DNA of 64,000 nucleotides from an uncultured Paracoccaceae bacterium (lineage in GTDB: Bacteria > Pseudomonadota > Alphaproteobacteria > Rhodobacterales > Rhodobacteraceae). Position 1 is the stretch's first letter. Each line of letters opens with the position of its first letter. The notes under the pieces are model-generated. The model ran no database searches and was not told the DNA's origin. It worked only from the letters and a program-made list of their open reading frames with translations. Position numbers and translations under genes: made by a program. Positions 55,459-63,339 of this stretch are shown one piece after another. Location: contig CANNFU010000012.1 of NCBI GenBank assembly GCA_947503965.1, positions 1-64,000 of the forward strand, given 5' to 3'.

Positions 55459-56234
55459 TTGATCTGAGCGTGGATGACCGGGGGGTGGCCACTTTGGCGC
55501 TGGCCCGGCCCGAGAAGCATAATGCGCTGTCGCAGGCGCTGATTGATGATCTGCGCGCTGCGGCGGCGCGCATTGCTGCTGACCGCGATATTCGTGTCGT
55601 GGTGCTGGCCGGGCATGGGCCGTCGTTTTGTGCAGGCGGTGATCTGGGCTGGATGCGTGACCAGATGGCAGGTGATGCGGAGATGAAGCGGGCCGCTGCG
55701 CAATCCATCGCGGGGATGCTGGGGGCGATCAATACGCTGCCGCAGCCGGTGATTGGCCGGGTACACGGCAATGCCTTTGGTGGCGGGGTGGGGATGGCCT
55801 GCGTCTGCGATATCGCGATTGCGGCGGATCACGTGAAGTTCGGCCTGACGGAGACCAAGCTGGGTTTGATCCCTGCGACCATCGGCCCTTATGTGCTGGC
55901 CCGTCTGGGTGAGGCGCATGCGCGTCGCGTGTTCATGTCATCGCGTGTGTTCGATGCGGCAGAGGCGGCGACGCTGGGCGTGGTGGCAAAGGCCGTGCCG
56001 GCGGATGCGCTGGATGCGGCGGTGGAGGCTGAGGTTGCGCCCTATCTGGCTTGCGCGCCGGGTGCGGTGGCTGCTGCCAAGATGTTTGCGCGATCCTTGG
56101 GCCCTGTTATCGATGCCGAAACAGTCACACGCTCAATCGATGCATTGATCACGCAATGGAATAGTCCGGAGGCCGAAGAGGGTATCGCCGCCTTCTTTGA
56201 AAAAAGGGCTGCGGCGTGGAACCCAACGTCATAA
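55455..56234 (+). CDS. liuC: Methylglutaconyl-CoA hydratase / enoyl-CoA hydratase family
   Basis: A 259-residue crotonase-fold protein. FCAGGDLGWMRDQM forms the first oxyanion-hole segment and GNAFGGGVGMACVCDIAIAA the second, with ETKLGLIPATIGPYV after it, matching LiuC-type methylglutaconyl-CoA hydratases. ATGA coupling to hmgL and the operon context support that reaction (3-methylglutaconyl-CoA to HMG-CoA). Last gene of the operon. Confidence 0.9.
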   Translation: MIDLSVDDRGVATLALARPEKHNALSQALIDDLRAAAARIAADRDIRVVVLAGHGPSFCAGGDLGWMRDQMAGDAEMKRAAAQSIAGMLGAINTLPQPVIGRVHGNAFGGGVGMACVCDIAIAADHVKFGLTETKLGLIPATIGPYVLARLGEAHARRVFMSSRVFDAAEAATLGVVAKAVPADALDAAVEAEVAPYLACAPGAVAAAKMFARSLGPVIDAETVTRSIDALITQWNSPEAEEGIAAFFEKRAAAWNPTS

Positions 56235-56305
56235 GCATATCGTCAGATTTCCGTCTCACTTTGGACTGATTCTCCGCGTTAAGTCGGCTTAACGAGGAGA
56301 GACAC

Positions 56306-57247
56306 ATGCTGTTTGAGTGGCCGACCCCAGACCAGATGATCTATCGCGTGATGCGGTTGCGACGTCTTGTGGCGCTGGCGATTGCGATTCCGGTCGGCGT
56401 GATGCTGATTGGCGCCGCACTCGATCCTGCGTTTTTGTCGCCGGACCGGGCCACGCTTGGTGCGCTGGCGGTGGCGGTACTGGTTGTGGGTCACGTCATG
56501 CTGTTTCCCAATGTGGCAACCGAAACCCTGAGCCTGTCATTGTCCGTCACGTTGCTGGTTGTTGCAGCGCCCTGGATCAAAACGCTGGCGTGGATGGCGC
56601 CGGCGGACAACGCCCATGCGGCCTATGCGATACTGGTGGGGCTTTCGGTTTTGGGGACAGGGCTGTTCATGGCCGTTGCCAAAACGCTGTTGTCTGCAGT
56701 GGTCTATGCCGGGCCTGCCATCAAATTGCGGGTCAAGGCGGCGATGGAACTGCCATGTTCGACGACCGTGGCCCATCGTCAGTTTGCGTTGCAGCCATCA
56801 ACACGCCGCGGGCGTATCCTGAGCGGGGCGTCGGATAATGACGGTCTATTTGATGTGGCGATTGTGGCGCCCCAGGTGGCCGATCCCGATCAACCGGACC
56901 AACCTTTCGTCGCACGACTGGCCGCGAAGGTGCTGCATTCGGACGAAACCAGCCATCAGGTGATGCTTGTGTTGGCCGATGGCCGCGTGGCCGCGACCTC
57001 GCAGACGTTTACACCCACCGACGCAGGATGCCGTGTCGAAATGATCGAGATGCCGGGTGATTTCACCCTTGGCATGCACGCGATGTTCTGGCTGACCGAC
57101 CAGCAGGCCGACAACATGACGGAGTGCGCTGACACGATCCTGTCAGAGCCTGCACGCGCCAATGGTCTGGCGCATGGTGTATCGCTTTTGTCGATTGCGG
57201 GCGCGGTCTTGTCGCCACGTGAACCTGCGATCAAACGCGCAAAATAA
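56306..57247 (+). CDS. Hypothetical membrane protein
   Basis: A 313-residue protein with four hydrophobic segments in the first 130 residues and a soluble C-terminal domain of about 180 residues without recognisable motifs. GAGGAGA precedes the ATG. It lies between the leucine operon and nuoA on the same strand. Function unknown. Confidence 0.75.
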   Translation: MLFEWPTPDQMIYRVMRLRRLVALAIAIPVGVMLIGAALDPAFLSPDRATLGALAVAVLVVGHVMLFPNVATETLSLSLSVTLLVVAAPWIKTLAWMAPADNAHAAYAILVGLSVLGTGLFMAVAKTLLSAVVYAGPAIKLRVKAAMELPCSTTVAHRQFALQPSTRRGRILSGASDNDGLFDVAIVAPQVADPDQPDQPFVARLAAKVLHSDETSHQVMLVLADGRVAATSQTFTPTDAGCRVEMIEMPGDFTLGMHAMFWLTDQQADNMTECADTILSEPARANGLAHGVSLLSIAGAVLSPREPAIKRAK

Positions 57248-57284
57248 TTTCCCCGAAACGGGCCTGTGACTGTCCTTGGTTTGG

Positions 57285-57313
57285 TTGACCCTGCCAAGGG
57301 CGGACGCTATGCA
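57285..57313 (+). promoter_or_regulatory. Candidate nuoA promoter
   Basis: TTGACC (57285-57290) is followed after exactly 17 bases by TATGCA (57308-57313), a weak -10. The start site would fall about 40 bases before the nuoA TTG. Confidence 0.4.
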
Positions 57314-57357
57314 GATGGCAGCCAACAGGCCGTGCGCCACAGGGAAAGGACGACCCC

Positions 57358-57723
57358 TTGCAGGAAATGCTATCCGAGTATTTGCCGATCATGATCTTTC
57401 TGGGTCTTGCGATTGCGCTGGGCCTGATCCTGATCCTTGCAGCCGCGATTGTTGCTGTACGCAATCCCGACCCGGAAAAGGTGTCGGCCTATGAATGTGG
57501 GTTCAACGCATTCGATGATGCGCGCATGAAGTTTGATGTCCGGTTTTACCTGGTGTCGATCCTGTTCATCATCTTCGATCTTGAGGTCGCGTTCCTGTTT
57601 CCGTGGGCCGTCGCGTTTCAGGATGTGAGCATGGTGGGCTTTTGGTCGATGATGGTGTTCCTTGGCGTACTGACCATCGGCTTTGCCTATGAATGGAAAA
57701 AGGGCGCGCTTGAGTGGGAGTAG
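57358..57723 (+). CDS. nuoA: NADH-quinone oxidoreductase subunit A
   Basis: A 121-residue complex I membrane subunit with three helices. The loop between helices 1 and 2 carries the conserved [40 protein letters not shown] region, including the cysteine exposed in the active/deactive transition. It starts at a TTG eight bases after AAGGA. nuoB, normally next, is 5.1 kb downstream. Confidence 0.96.
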   Translation: MQEMLSEYLPIMIFLGLAIALGLILILAAAIVAVRNPDPEKVSAYECGFNAFDDARMKFDVRFYLVSILFIIFDLEVAFLFPWAVAFQDVSMVGFWSMMVFLGVLTIGFAYEWKKGALEWE

Positions 57724-58210
57724 GCCAGCGCTAGACGCCCCTTTGGCGAGTCAATTTTGAGAAACAAAAGGGTTTGTCCGGGGTGCTGGACAAATCCTTT
57801 TTGCAGGCTGCTTCGCCATCTCTGCCAGCGCGTCGAATTGATACGCGCGAAACGGAGACTTTGGCAGGGGCAATGCCCCGCATGCAAACTGTGACGTTAT
57901 ACGGAAAGTCGGATCCATGCGCTTTTGCGAATAACATCTTGAGCTTTAGAGCGTTGCTAAACCATACCTTGGCCGACGTCACGCACGATTGCCAAATCGG
58001 GCTGTCCCCTACCGCCCCCATGGGCGGGGGCTTCACCCCCACCCGCGTTCGGGGACTGCCCTCGCGCTGTTAGACAGGTATTGACGAGGCTCTAGGCTGA
58101 GCCACGCAAGCATACCCGTGGTTGAGGTGTAGTGCACTGAAGCTGCGAACGGACAGCCTGACGCTGCTGGTACATGGAAATCAGGACGCGCCGAATGTTT
58201 ATCTCGCCCC
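57724..58210. other. Long non-coding spacer after nuoA with a nested inverted repeat
   Basis: Almost 490 bases without a convincing gene. GGGC-t-GTCCCC (57999-58009) pairs with GGGGAC-t-GCCC (58051-58061) as an 11-bp arm with one mismatch, and inside it GCCCCC (58014-58019) pairs with GGGGGC (58026-58031). An open frame at 57774-58073 begins MSGVLDKSFLQAAS and then loses protein-like character. It could be a gene relic, but this is weak. Confidence 0.45.
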
Positions 58211-58251
58211 AAAATGAAAAACGCCTATGGCTGGTGGGCCATAGACGTTTT
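58211..58251 (-). terminator. Intrinsic terminator of the PstS-like/OmpA gene
   Basis: AAAACG-c-CTATGG (58218-58230) pairs with CCATAG-a-CGTTTT (58239-58251) around an 8-base loop. Read on the minus strand the stem is followed by TTTTCATTTT. It stands 33 bases beyond the stop of the leftward gene. Confidence 0.75.
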
Positions 58252-58283
58252 CGTGGTGCGATGTCAGGTCTTGATGACAGCGA

Positions 58284-59864
58284 TTATGCGGGTGACTTGA
58301 TCCACACTTCGACGCGGCGGTTGATGCGGCGTCCCTGATCGCTTTCGTTGCAGCCGGACGGTGCAACCTCACCATAACCAACCGAGCTGAGCGTGATGGC
58401 AGAGAGGCGGTTGCCAGCAGATGCCGCAACCTCGGCTGCGACTTGCGCGGCCCGTCGTTCTGCCAGGTTCAGGTTGTTTTCAAAGCGACCGACACTGTCG
58501 GTGAAACCCACAAACAATACTTCGGAACCGGCTGGTTGTGTTGCGAGATAGTCGATCAGCCGGAATTTATCGATCCGCGCACGTTCATCCAGTTCGGATG
58601 ACCCGGTACGGAAACGGAAGGTTGCCGACAACCGGTCGAAATCACGCATCTGGCCCAACATCCGCTGCGCGGTCTGCTGTTCGATTGGTCCACCGTCAGT
58701 GTTCAACAGGGCCACGGCGCGCAGATCCGATGTGGACTGTTCGCGGCGGTCAACGCTGAAACCAATGAAACCGGCCTTGCGCAGCACACCGTCGACTTCA
58801 TCCGAGGTCGCGTATTGAATGAAGTCACGCGCCTGCGGGTTTTGATTGTCACCGCGTGTGTACAGATACAGACGACGCTGCAGACCGTACTCTTCCGTCT
58901 TGGCCGAGAACGCATCGGGGATCATCGTGATGCCGCACTGGTTGATGATGTTGATTGTGTTCGCGCCGCGCTGGAAGGCATAGCCTACAACACCAATGGC
59001 ACCGGGATTTTCATTGACGAACTGTGCAACGGCGTTGCTGTTTGGCACGATTTCGGCATTTGGCGTCAGCGAAATGTCGGCGCTGCCGAAGAAGCTGCTT
59101 TCGAATGCGTCCTGCCGGTCAGAGCCGACGATGTTGCGCAAGACAACCTGAACGGGAAGGTTTGGACCACCGACCTGCGCCCAGTTTGATACAGCGCCAC
59201 TGTAGATGCCGAACAACTGGCGTACATCCAAAGTGCTGACCGGGTTGTCGGGGTGAACAACAACAATCAGGCTATCCACTGCCAGGATGTGTTCCTGCGA
59301 CGGGTCCAGCATGTCACCGGCACCGGCGTCACGCAAGGCTGTGGCCTCTTGCGCGGCAAGGCGGCGCGATGCCATTGCGATGTCAGACTGACCTGCCAGA
59401 AGATCCGCAATACCAGCTGACGCGCTGGAGCCTGTGACCTGGATCGTAGCGAGATCATTGCCAAAGCCCTGATCTTCGACCAGTTGGGCCACGAACTGCC
59501 CTTGGACCGCGGTGTTCCCGATATCGGCCGCGGCGTCTTTGGACCCTGCAAAGCCTTCAACCAAAAGTGGCATCAGACCTGCGCCGATCTCTTCGGACCC
59601 GGAAATCGCAATGTCGACTTCGGCCACGCTCAGGTCAGGACAAGCGTCGCCGCTGCATGTCACACGGCTGGCCTGAACCCGCAAAGGACCCAGAAGCGTC
59701 TGAATCGTGTAGGTATTGTTTTCAAAGCTGACCAAGTCACCGGTCATGTTCACCGTGCCGTCACTTGATCGTAGTGTGACCTGTTGGGCCAGTGCGCTGC
59801 TTGCCATGGCCATAATTGCAGCTGTCGCTATCCCAAGCCGACGAGCGTTTCCGGGGGTTTTCAT
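58284..59864 (-). CDS. PstS-like substrate-binding domain fused to OmpA C-terminal domain
   Basis: A 526-residue exported protein: signal peptide ending SSALAQ, then a small beta domain (LRSSDGTVNMTGDLVSFENN) at about residues 30-80. A phosphate-binding-protein-like domain follows (about 85-370, with the IVVHPDNPVSTLDVRQLFGIYSG motif typical of PstS relatives), and an OmpA-like peptidoglycan-binding domain ends the chain (about 400-520, with VGFTDSVGRFENNLNLAERRA). It probably tethers a ligand-binding module to the cell wall. The ATG at 59864 follows GGAG. Leftward, inside the nuoA-nuoB gap. Confidence 0.9.
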   Translation of the reverse strand: MKTPGNARRLGIATAAIMAMASSALAQQVTLRSSDGTVNMTGDLVSFENNTYTIQTLLGPLRVQASRVTCSGDACPDLSVAEVDIAISGSEEIGAGLMPLLVEGFAGSKDAAADIGNTAVQGQFVAQLVEDQGFGNDLATIQVTGSSASAGIADLLAGQSDIAMASRRLAAQEATALRDAGAGDMLDPSQEHILAVDSLIVVVHPDNPVSTLDVRQLFGIYSGAVSNWAQVGGPNLPVQVVLRNIVGSDRQDAFESSFFGSADISLTPNAEIVPNSNAVAQFVNENPGAIGVVGYAFQRGANTINIINQCGITMIPDAFSAKTEEYGLQRRLYLYTRGDNQNPQARDFIQYATSDEVDGVLRKAGFIGFSVDRREQSTSDLRAVALLNTDGGPIEQQTAQRMLGQMRDFDRLSATFRFRTGSSELDERARIDKFRLIDYLATQPAGSEVLFVGFTDSVGRFENNLNLAERRAAQVAAEVAASAGNRLSAITLSSVGYGEVAPSGCNESDQGRRINRRVEVWIKSPA

Positions 59865-60107
59865 AATAATAGGGTCTCCATTACCTTGCATACTTGTGGC
59901 CGTGTCTGGACCACGCCATTCGCCTGAATTGTAACTACATATCTTGAGCGGTTATTAAGTCGTCTCTTTAGCTAAAATGTGGGCAAAGTTGGGCATATTG
60001 TTTCGGACGTAGCCGCAATTGTGTCCTGATGCAAATTGCCCACAGATCGAGATTCGGATAGCCGGTTGAAAAAACGAACGCGGCTCGCTTGGTCGCGCAG
60101 GACGTGT

Positions 60108-60767
60108 TCAGCTCTCAGCTTGTGGTTGATCGCGGTGCGCTATCCCATACGCCGCCCAAAAAACGCGCACACATTCGGCCACATGCGCGTCTGCCACTTC
60201 TGGCGTTTTTGTACTCGCACCGCCCTTTAGCATGGCCTCGCTCGTTGGACCGCCCATGATCAGCCAATTGAATGTCTCAGCCGCGCGGCGCGGGTCTGGC
60301 GTGTTGAGCCGACCGGCCATGTGCCATTTCGCAAAGGCCCGTTCAAGCCGGGTGATCGCGCTGCCAGGGCCGAGTTCGAACACCGCTTTGCCAAATTCTG
60401 GGAATCGCGACGCTTCGGCAATAGCGACGCGCCTGATCTGCATCAGATTCGCATTATGCGCCGCTCGCAGCTGTTCTTTGGCATGGGCCAGAAGGAACGC
60501 GCGCGGGTCTTCGGAGCTTTGTGGTTCGGCCGTGACGTTGCGCTGGTTCGCGACAGCATTCGCGATCATGCGTTCGGCCATCTCAAGAAACAAGGCCTCT
60601 TTCGTGCCAGCATGCACATACAGCGTCTGTTTTGACACTTTGGCCATTGATGCAATCTCTTCCATGCGTGTTTCAACGAAACCTTTGCTCAGGAACAGCT
60701 CTGTTGCGGCTGCCATGATCTTGTTGCGGGTCCTTTGAACGCGGGGCGGGAGGGTTTGTGTCGTCAT
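60108..60767 (-). CDS. TetR/AcrR family transcriptional repressor
   Basis: A 219-residue regulator with an N-terminal HTH (ATELFLSKGFVETRMEEIASMAKVSKQTLYVHAGTKEALF pattern, residues about 18-60) and a variable ligand domain. The ATG at 60767 is preferred over one at 60848: a TTGATA/TATATC promoter (60797-60802, 60774-60779) would start transcription at or next to it, implying a leaderless message, and no ribosome site precedes it. The upstream palindrome is its likely operator. Divergent from the GFA gene. Confidence 0.88.
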   Translation of the reverse strand: MTTQTLPPRVQRTRNKIMAAATELFLSKGFVETRMEEIASMAKVSKQTLYVHAGTKEALFLEMAERMIANAVANQRNVTAEPQSSEDPRAFLLAHAKEQLRAAHNANLMQIRRVAIAEASRFPEFGKAVFELGPGSAITRLERAFAKWHMAGRLNTPDPRRAAETFNWLIMGGPTSEAMLKGGASTKTPEVADAHVAECVRVFWAAYGIAHRDQPQAES

Positions 60768-60773
60768 TGGGTG

Positions 60774-60802
60774 GATATAGCGCATCTCGCTTGACTTATC
60801 AA
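60774..60802 (-). promoter_or_regulatory. Promoter of the tetR gene (leaderless)
   Basis: On the minus strand TTGATA (60802-60797) and TATATC (60779-60774) are 17 bases apart. The -10 box ends only six bases before the ATG at 60767, and the -35 box lies inside the palindromic operator. Confidence 0.55.
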
Positions 60803-60822
60803 ACTGGACAGTCCAGTTTGAT
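60798..60822. promoter_or_regulatory. 25-bp perfect palindrome, TetR operator
   Basis: ATCAAACTGGAC-A-GTCCAGTTTGAT is a perfect inverted repeat of 12-bp arms around A60810. It overlaps the -35 box of tetR and lies immediately upstream of the GFA ribosome site, positioned to repress both genes. Confidence 0.8.
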
Positions 60823-60839
60823 TTTGAGGGGAGTGCGAT

Positions 60840-61382
60840 ATGGAACAAATGCGCCTCACATGCCGCTGTGGTCAGTCCGCGATGGTGGTCTCAGGTCAAC
60901 CGATCACCGCGGCAGAGTGTCATTGCACCAGCTGTCGCAAGGCTGCCGAGATCATGGAGGCACTGCCCGATGCCGTGTCCGATCGCGTTGAAACGGGCGG
61001 GACACAATTCGTCTTGGTGCGGAAGGATCGGGTGGCCTTTACGGACGGGGCGGATCACCTGCGCCACTTTCGCCTGAAATCCGACAGCAAGACGCGCCGG
61101 GTTCTGGCGACATGCTGCAACACGCCGATGTTTCTGGAGTTCGCGGATGGGCATTGGCTGTCGGTTTATGCGGCGCGCTGGCCAGCGGGTGCACGTCCCA
61201 AGATGGATTTGCGAACGATGACGAAGGATCGCGTGGGTGGCGCACCACTGCCAGACGACATGCCGAACCCAAAGTCGCACACGGCAGGATTCATGCTGAA
61301 ATTGCTGGGTGCCTGGGTCGCGATGCGGTTTCGCGTGCCAAAGGTGTCAGTCGGGCACGAAAGGATCGGTGTCGATGTCTGA
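60840..61382 (+). CDS. GFA/DUF6151-like zinc-binding protein
   Basis: A 180-residue protein with the glutathione-dependent formaldehyde-activating (Mss4-like) zinc fold. CRCGQSAMVV near residue 8 and CHCTSCRKAA near residue 28 supply the CxC and CxxC ligands, and CCNTP follows near residue 97. The C-terminal tail is basic. The activity of this subgroup is uncertain. GAGGGGAG precedes the ATG. It is controlled by the divergent TetR and overlaps the next gene by eight bases. Confidence 0.85.
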   Translation: MEQMRLTCRCGQSAMVVSGQPITAAECHCTSCRKAAEIMEALPDAVSDRVETGGTQFVLVRKDRVAFTDGADHLRHFRLKSDSKTRRVLATCCNTPMFLEFADGHWLSVYAARWPAGARPKMDLRTMTKDRVGGAPLPDDMPNPKSHTAGFMLKLLGAWVAMRFRVPKVSVGHERIGVDV

Positions 61383-61665
61383 GGAAACGATAGAAGTGCT
61401 CACGCAGCAGGGTAAGCCGTGGCGCGTGAACTGGGCGAAGTTCGAGGCGATGCGGAAAAGCCTGCTGGCCGCCTTGCCGGATGAGGCGCCCGGTGTGACA
61501 GTGGCAGAGGCGAAGGCGGCTTTGCTGCCGACGCTTGACGCAGACCTGTTTCCGGGTGGCGAGAAGGCGGGGTGGTGGATCAAGGCCGTGCAGTTGGATC
61601 ACGAGGCGCGCGGGTTGATCAAGCGCAGCAAGGGCAGTCCGCTGCGAATTTACCGCGCCAAGTAA
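61375..61665 (+). CDS. Small DUF6958-like protein
   Basis: A 96-residue soluble protein. The pattern IEVLTQQGKPWRVNWAKFEAMRKSLLAALP followed by FPGGEKAGWWIKAVQLDHEARGLIKR resembles the DUF6958 family. Function unknown. The ATG at 61375 overlaps the GFA stop by eight bases, so the pair forms a TetR-controlled two-gene unit. Confidence 0.75.
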   Translation: MSEETIEVLTQQGKPWRVNWAKFEAMRKSLLAALPDEAPGVTVAEAKAALLPTLDADLFPGGEKAGWWIKAVQLDHEARGLIKRSKGSPLRIYRAK

Positions 61666-61679
61666 CCGAACCGCAATCA

Positions 61680-62603
61680 TTACTCTGCTGCAGAAGTAAA
61701 TCCGCCGGACCCTGTGAAAAAGCTGGTATTCCCCTCAGCATCGGTCGAGGACAGATCAAGCTGCGTGATACCTGCAATCTCTTCTGCATTCGGGCCAAAG
61801 AAGACACCCGCGATCTGGCTGTCAGAGGTACAGGTCACGCCGCTGCAATCCGCGATGGTCAGGTCGCCAGCAAAACCGTTTCCGGTGATGGCCGTTGGGT
61901 CCAAAGACAGGTCATAGTCGACATCTTCAGCCGTCAGAAAGACATTCCCTGCGACCGTGTTGCTGCCGAAATCGGCTGTCAGTTCTATGTTGCCTGTCGC
62001 CGGGATGCCACGGGGTAAATCATCGGCACGCACGCCCACGGCCTCGAAACTGCCTTCATATGAGACCGAGCCGGGTAGGGTTTCTATTGTTTCGGGGTTT
62101 GTTTCTGCGCCAATGACAAAATACGCAATGTCGCTCTTTGTGCCCTGACCGGAAAGAGCAGCACCGCTCAACAGCCGGTAAACGGCTGCATGATTGGACG
62201 GAAGGTTGGGGCGGGCGAAACCTTGGATTGTGCCATTATTTGCAAACCCATTGACAAATGTCAGCGTCTCGCCGTTCGCGTTCAGGCCGTAATTCGCGGC
62301 GTCAATTCGAACCATCACGCCTTCATTTATCTCTTGTGAGATTTGCCCGCTGGCCGTGTCGCCCGTGGTGCGCACGATGCGCACATTGTATGTTTGCCCG
62401 TCCAGATCACTGGCGTTGCCGTTGCCGCTGGCGAAATCAGCGCCGTTGCCCGATGCGGCAGGGTCTGTGGTGCCAAAGAAAAGGCCTGGCGGTTCGGGGG
62501 TGGGATCAGCATTTCCACCGCCACCGCCACCGCCACCGCCGCAGGCGGTCAGGCCGATAAGTGCTGCAAGAGCAAGAATGTGCGATTTTTCCATGTTCAG
62601 CAT
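61680..62603 (-). CDS. Surface lipoprotein resembling transferrin-binding protein
   Basis: A 307-residue lipoprotein with lipobox LIGLTAC (Cys21) followed by nine glycines and a PTPEPP linker. The mature region is rich in Gly, Asn, Thr and Ser and looks like a beta barrel. Near the C-terminus GVFFGPNAEEIAGI matches the FGPNA-x-E-x-G motif of TbpB-like and Slam-exported lipoproteins. It may be displayed on the outer surface. Two in-frame ATGs (62603, 62594) are possible starts. Convergent with the GFA unit and divergent from nuoB. Confidence 0.78.
   Translation of the reverse strand: MLNMEKSHILALAALIGLTACGGGGGGGGGNADPTPEPPGLFFGTTDPAASGNGADFASGNGNASDLDGQTYNVRIVRTTGDTASGQISQEINEGVMVRIDAANYGLNANGETLTFVNGFANNGTIQGFARPNLPSNHAAVYRLLSGAALSGQGTKSDIAYFVIGAETNPETIETLPGSVSYEGSFEAVGVRADDLPRGIPATGNIELTADFGSNTVAGNVFLTAEDVDYDLSLDPTAITGNGFAGDLTIADCSGVTCTSDSQIAGVFFGPNAEEIAGITQLDLSSTDAEGNTSFFTGSGGFTSAAE
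62516..62542 (+). repeat. CCACCG hexanucleotide repeat (polyglycine linker)
   Basis: Four tandem CCACCG units plus a partial one encode the glycine run after the lipobox of the leftward surface lipoprotein. Length changes would add or remove two glycines without a frameshift. Confidence 0.85.
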
Positions 62604-62733
62604 ATCGTCCGTCCCTCGAAATTGTACTCTCTTTCAAGAAGACTACGTGGGAGAGGGGTGTTTTATTCTTGCGCCCGACAGAATTTGTCGTGGATGATCC
62701 TCCGACCCCCCCCTTCTGCGGCACCGGATCGCG

Positions 62734-62762
62734 TTGACGGGCCTGACCCTTGCGGCTACATG
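62734..62762 (+). promoter_or_regulatory. Candidate nuoB promoter
   Basis: TTGACG (62734-62739) and TACATG (62757-62762) are 17 bases apart, with a start site about 40 bases before the nuoB ATG. A separate promoter is required because antisense genes lie between nuoA and nuoB. Confidence 0.4.
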
Positions 62763-62808
62763 TGAGCCAAGCCACAGGCAGCAACCCTGCCAGACAAAGG
62801 GAGCCACC

Positions 62809-63339
62809 ATGGGTGTCATGACCGGAACCGCCGTTGGGGCCGATAAGGAACACGGCGCGCAGCTGATCAATTCGGAATTGCAGGACAAGGGTTTTCTTGT
62901 CACCTCGACCGCCGACATCATCAACTGGGCGCGCACCGGGTCGCTGCACTGGATGACATTCGGGCTGGCTTGTTGCGCGGTTGAGATGATGCACACCTCC
63001 ATGCCGCGTTATGATCTGGAGCGGTTCGGGACCGCGCCCCGTGCGTCCCCCCGCCAGTCGGACCTGATGATTGTCGCAGGCACACTGACCAACAAGATGG
63101 CCCCGGCGCTGCGCAAGGTCTACGACCAGATGCCAGAGCCGCGCTACGTGATCTCGATGGGGTCCTGTGCCAATGGCGGCGGGTATTACCACTACAGCTA
63201 TTCCGTGGTGCGCGGCTGCGACCGGATTGTGCCCGTGGATATCTACGTGCCGGGCTGCCCCCCGACGGCCGAGGCGCTGCTATACGGTATCTTGCAATTG
63301 CAACGCAAAATGCGGCGGACGGGGACGATTGTGCGGTGA
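62809..63339 (+). CDS. nuoB: NADH-quinone oxidoreductase subunit B
   Basis: A 176-residue complex I subunit carrying the N2 iron-sulfur cluster. Its ligands are the adjacent cysteines in [12 protein letters not shown], one in [14 protein letters not shown] and one in [21 protein letters not shown] precedes the ATG. An open frame 25 codons upstream is not conserved. The stop overlaps the start of the next gene (GTGA). Confidence 0.96.
   Translation: MGVMTGTAVGADKEHGAQLINSELQDKGFLVTSTADIINWARTGSLHWMTFGLACCAVEMMHTSMPRYDLERFGTAPRASPRQSDLMIVAGTLTNKMAPALRKVYDQMPEPRYVISMGSCANGGGYYHYSYSVVRGCDRIVPVDIYVPGCPPTAEALLYGILQLQRKMRRTGTIVR

Noticed and set aside
57774..58073. A 99-codon open frame in the spacer after nuoA beginning MSGVLDKSFLQAAS
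   Set aside because: The first residues recall PIN-like proteins, but the rest has no protein-like pattern and is cut by the inverted repeat. At best a relic; not called as a gene.
59967..59976. TTTAGCTAAA palindrome upstream of the PstS-like/OmpA gene
   Set aside because: Only 10 bp, A/T-rich, with no well-placed promoter boxes. It could occur by chance.
60768..60848. Upstream start of the tetR gene at 60848
   Set aside because: It would translate through the promoter and the palindromic operator. The conserved TetR N-terminus starts at 60767.
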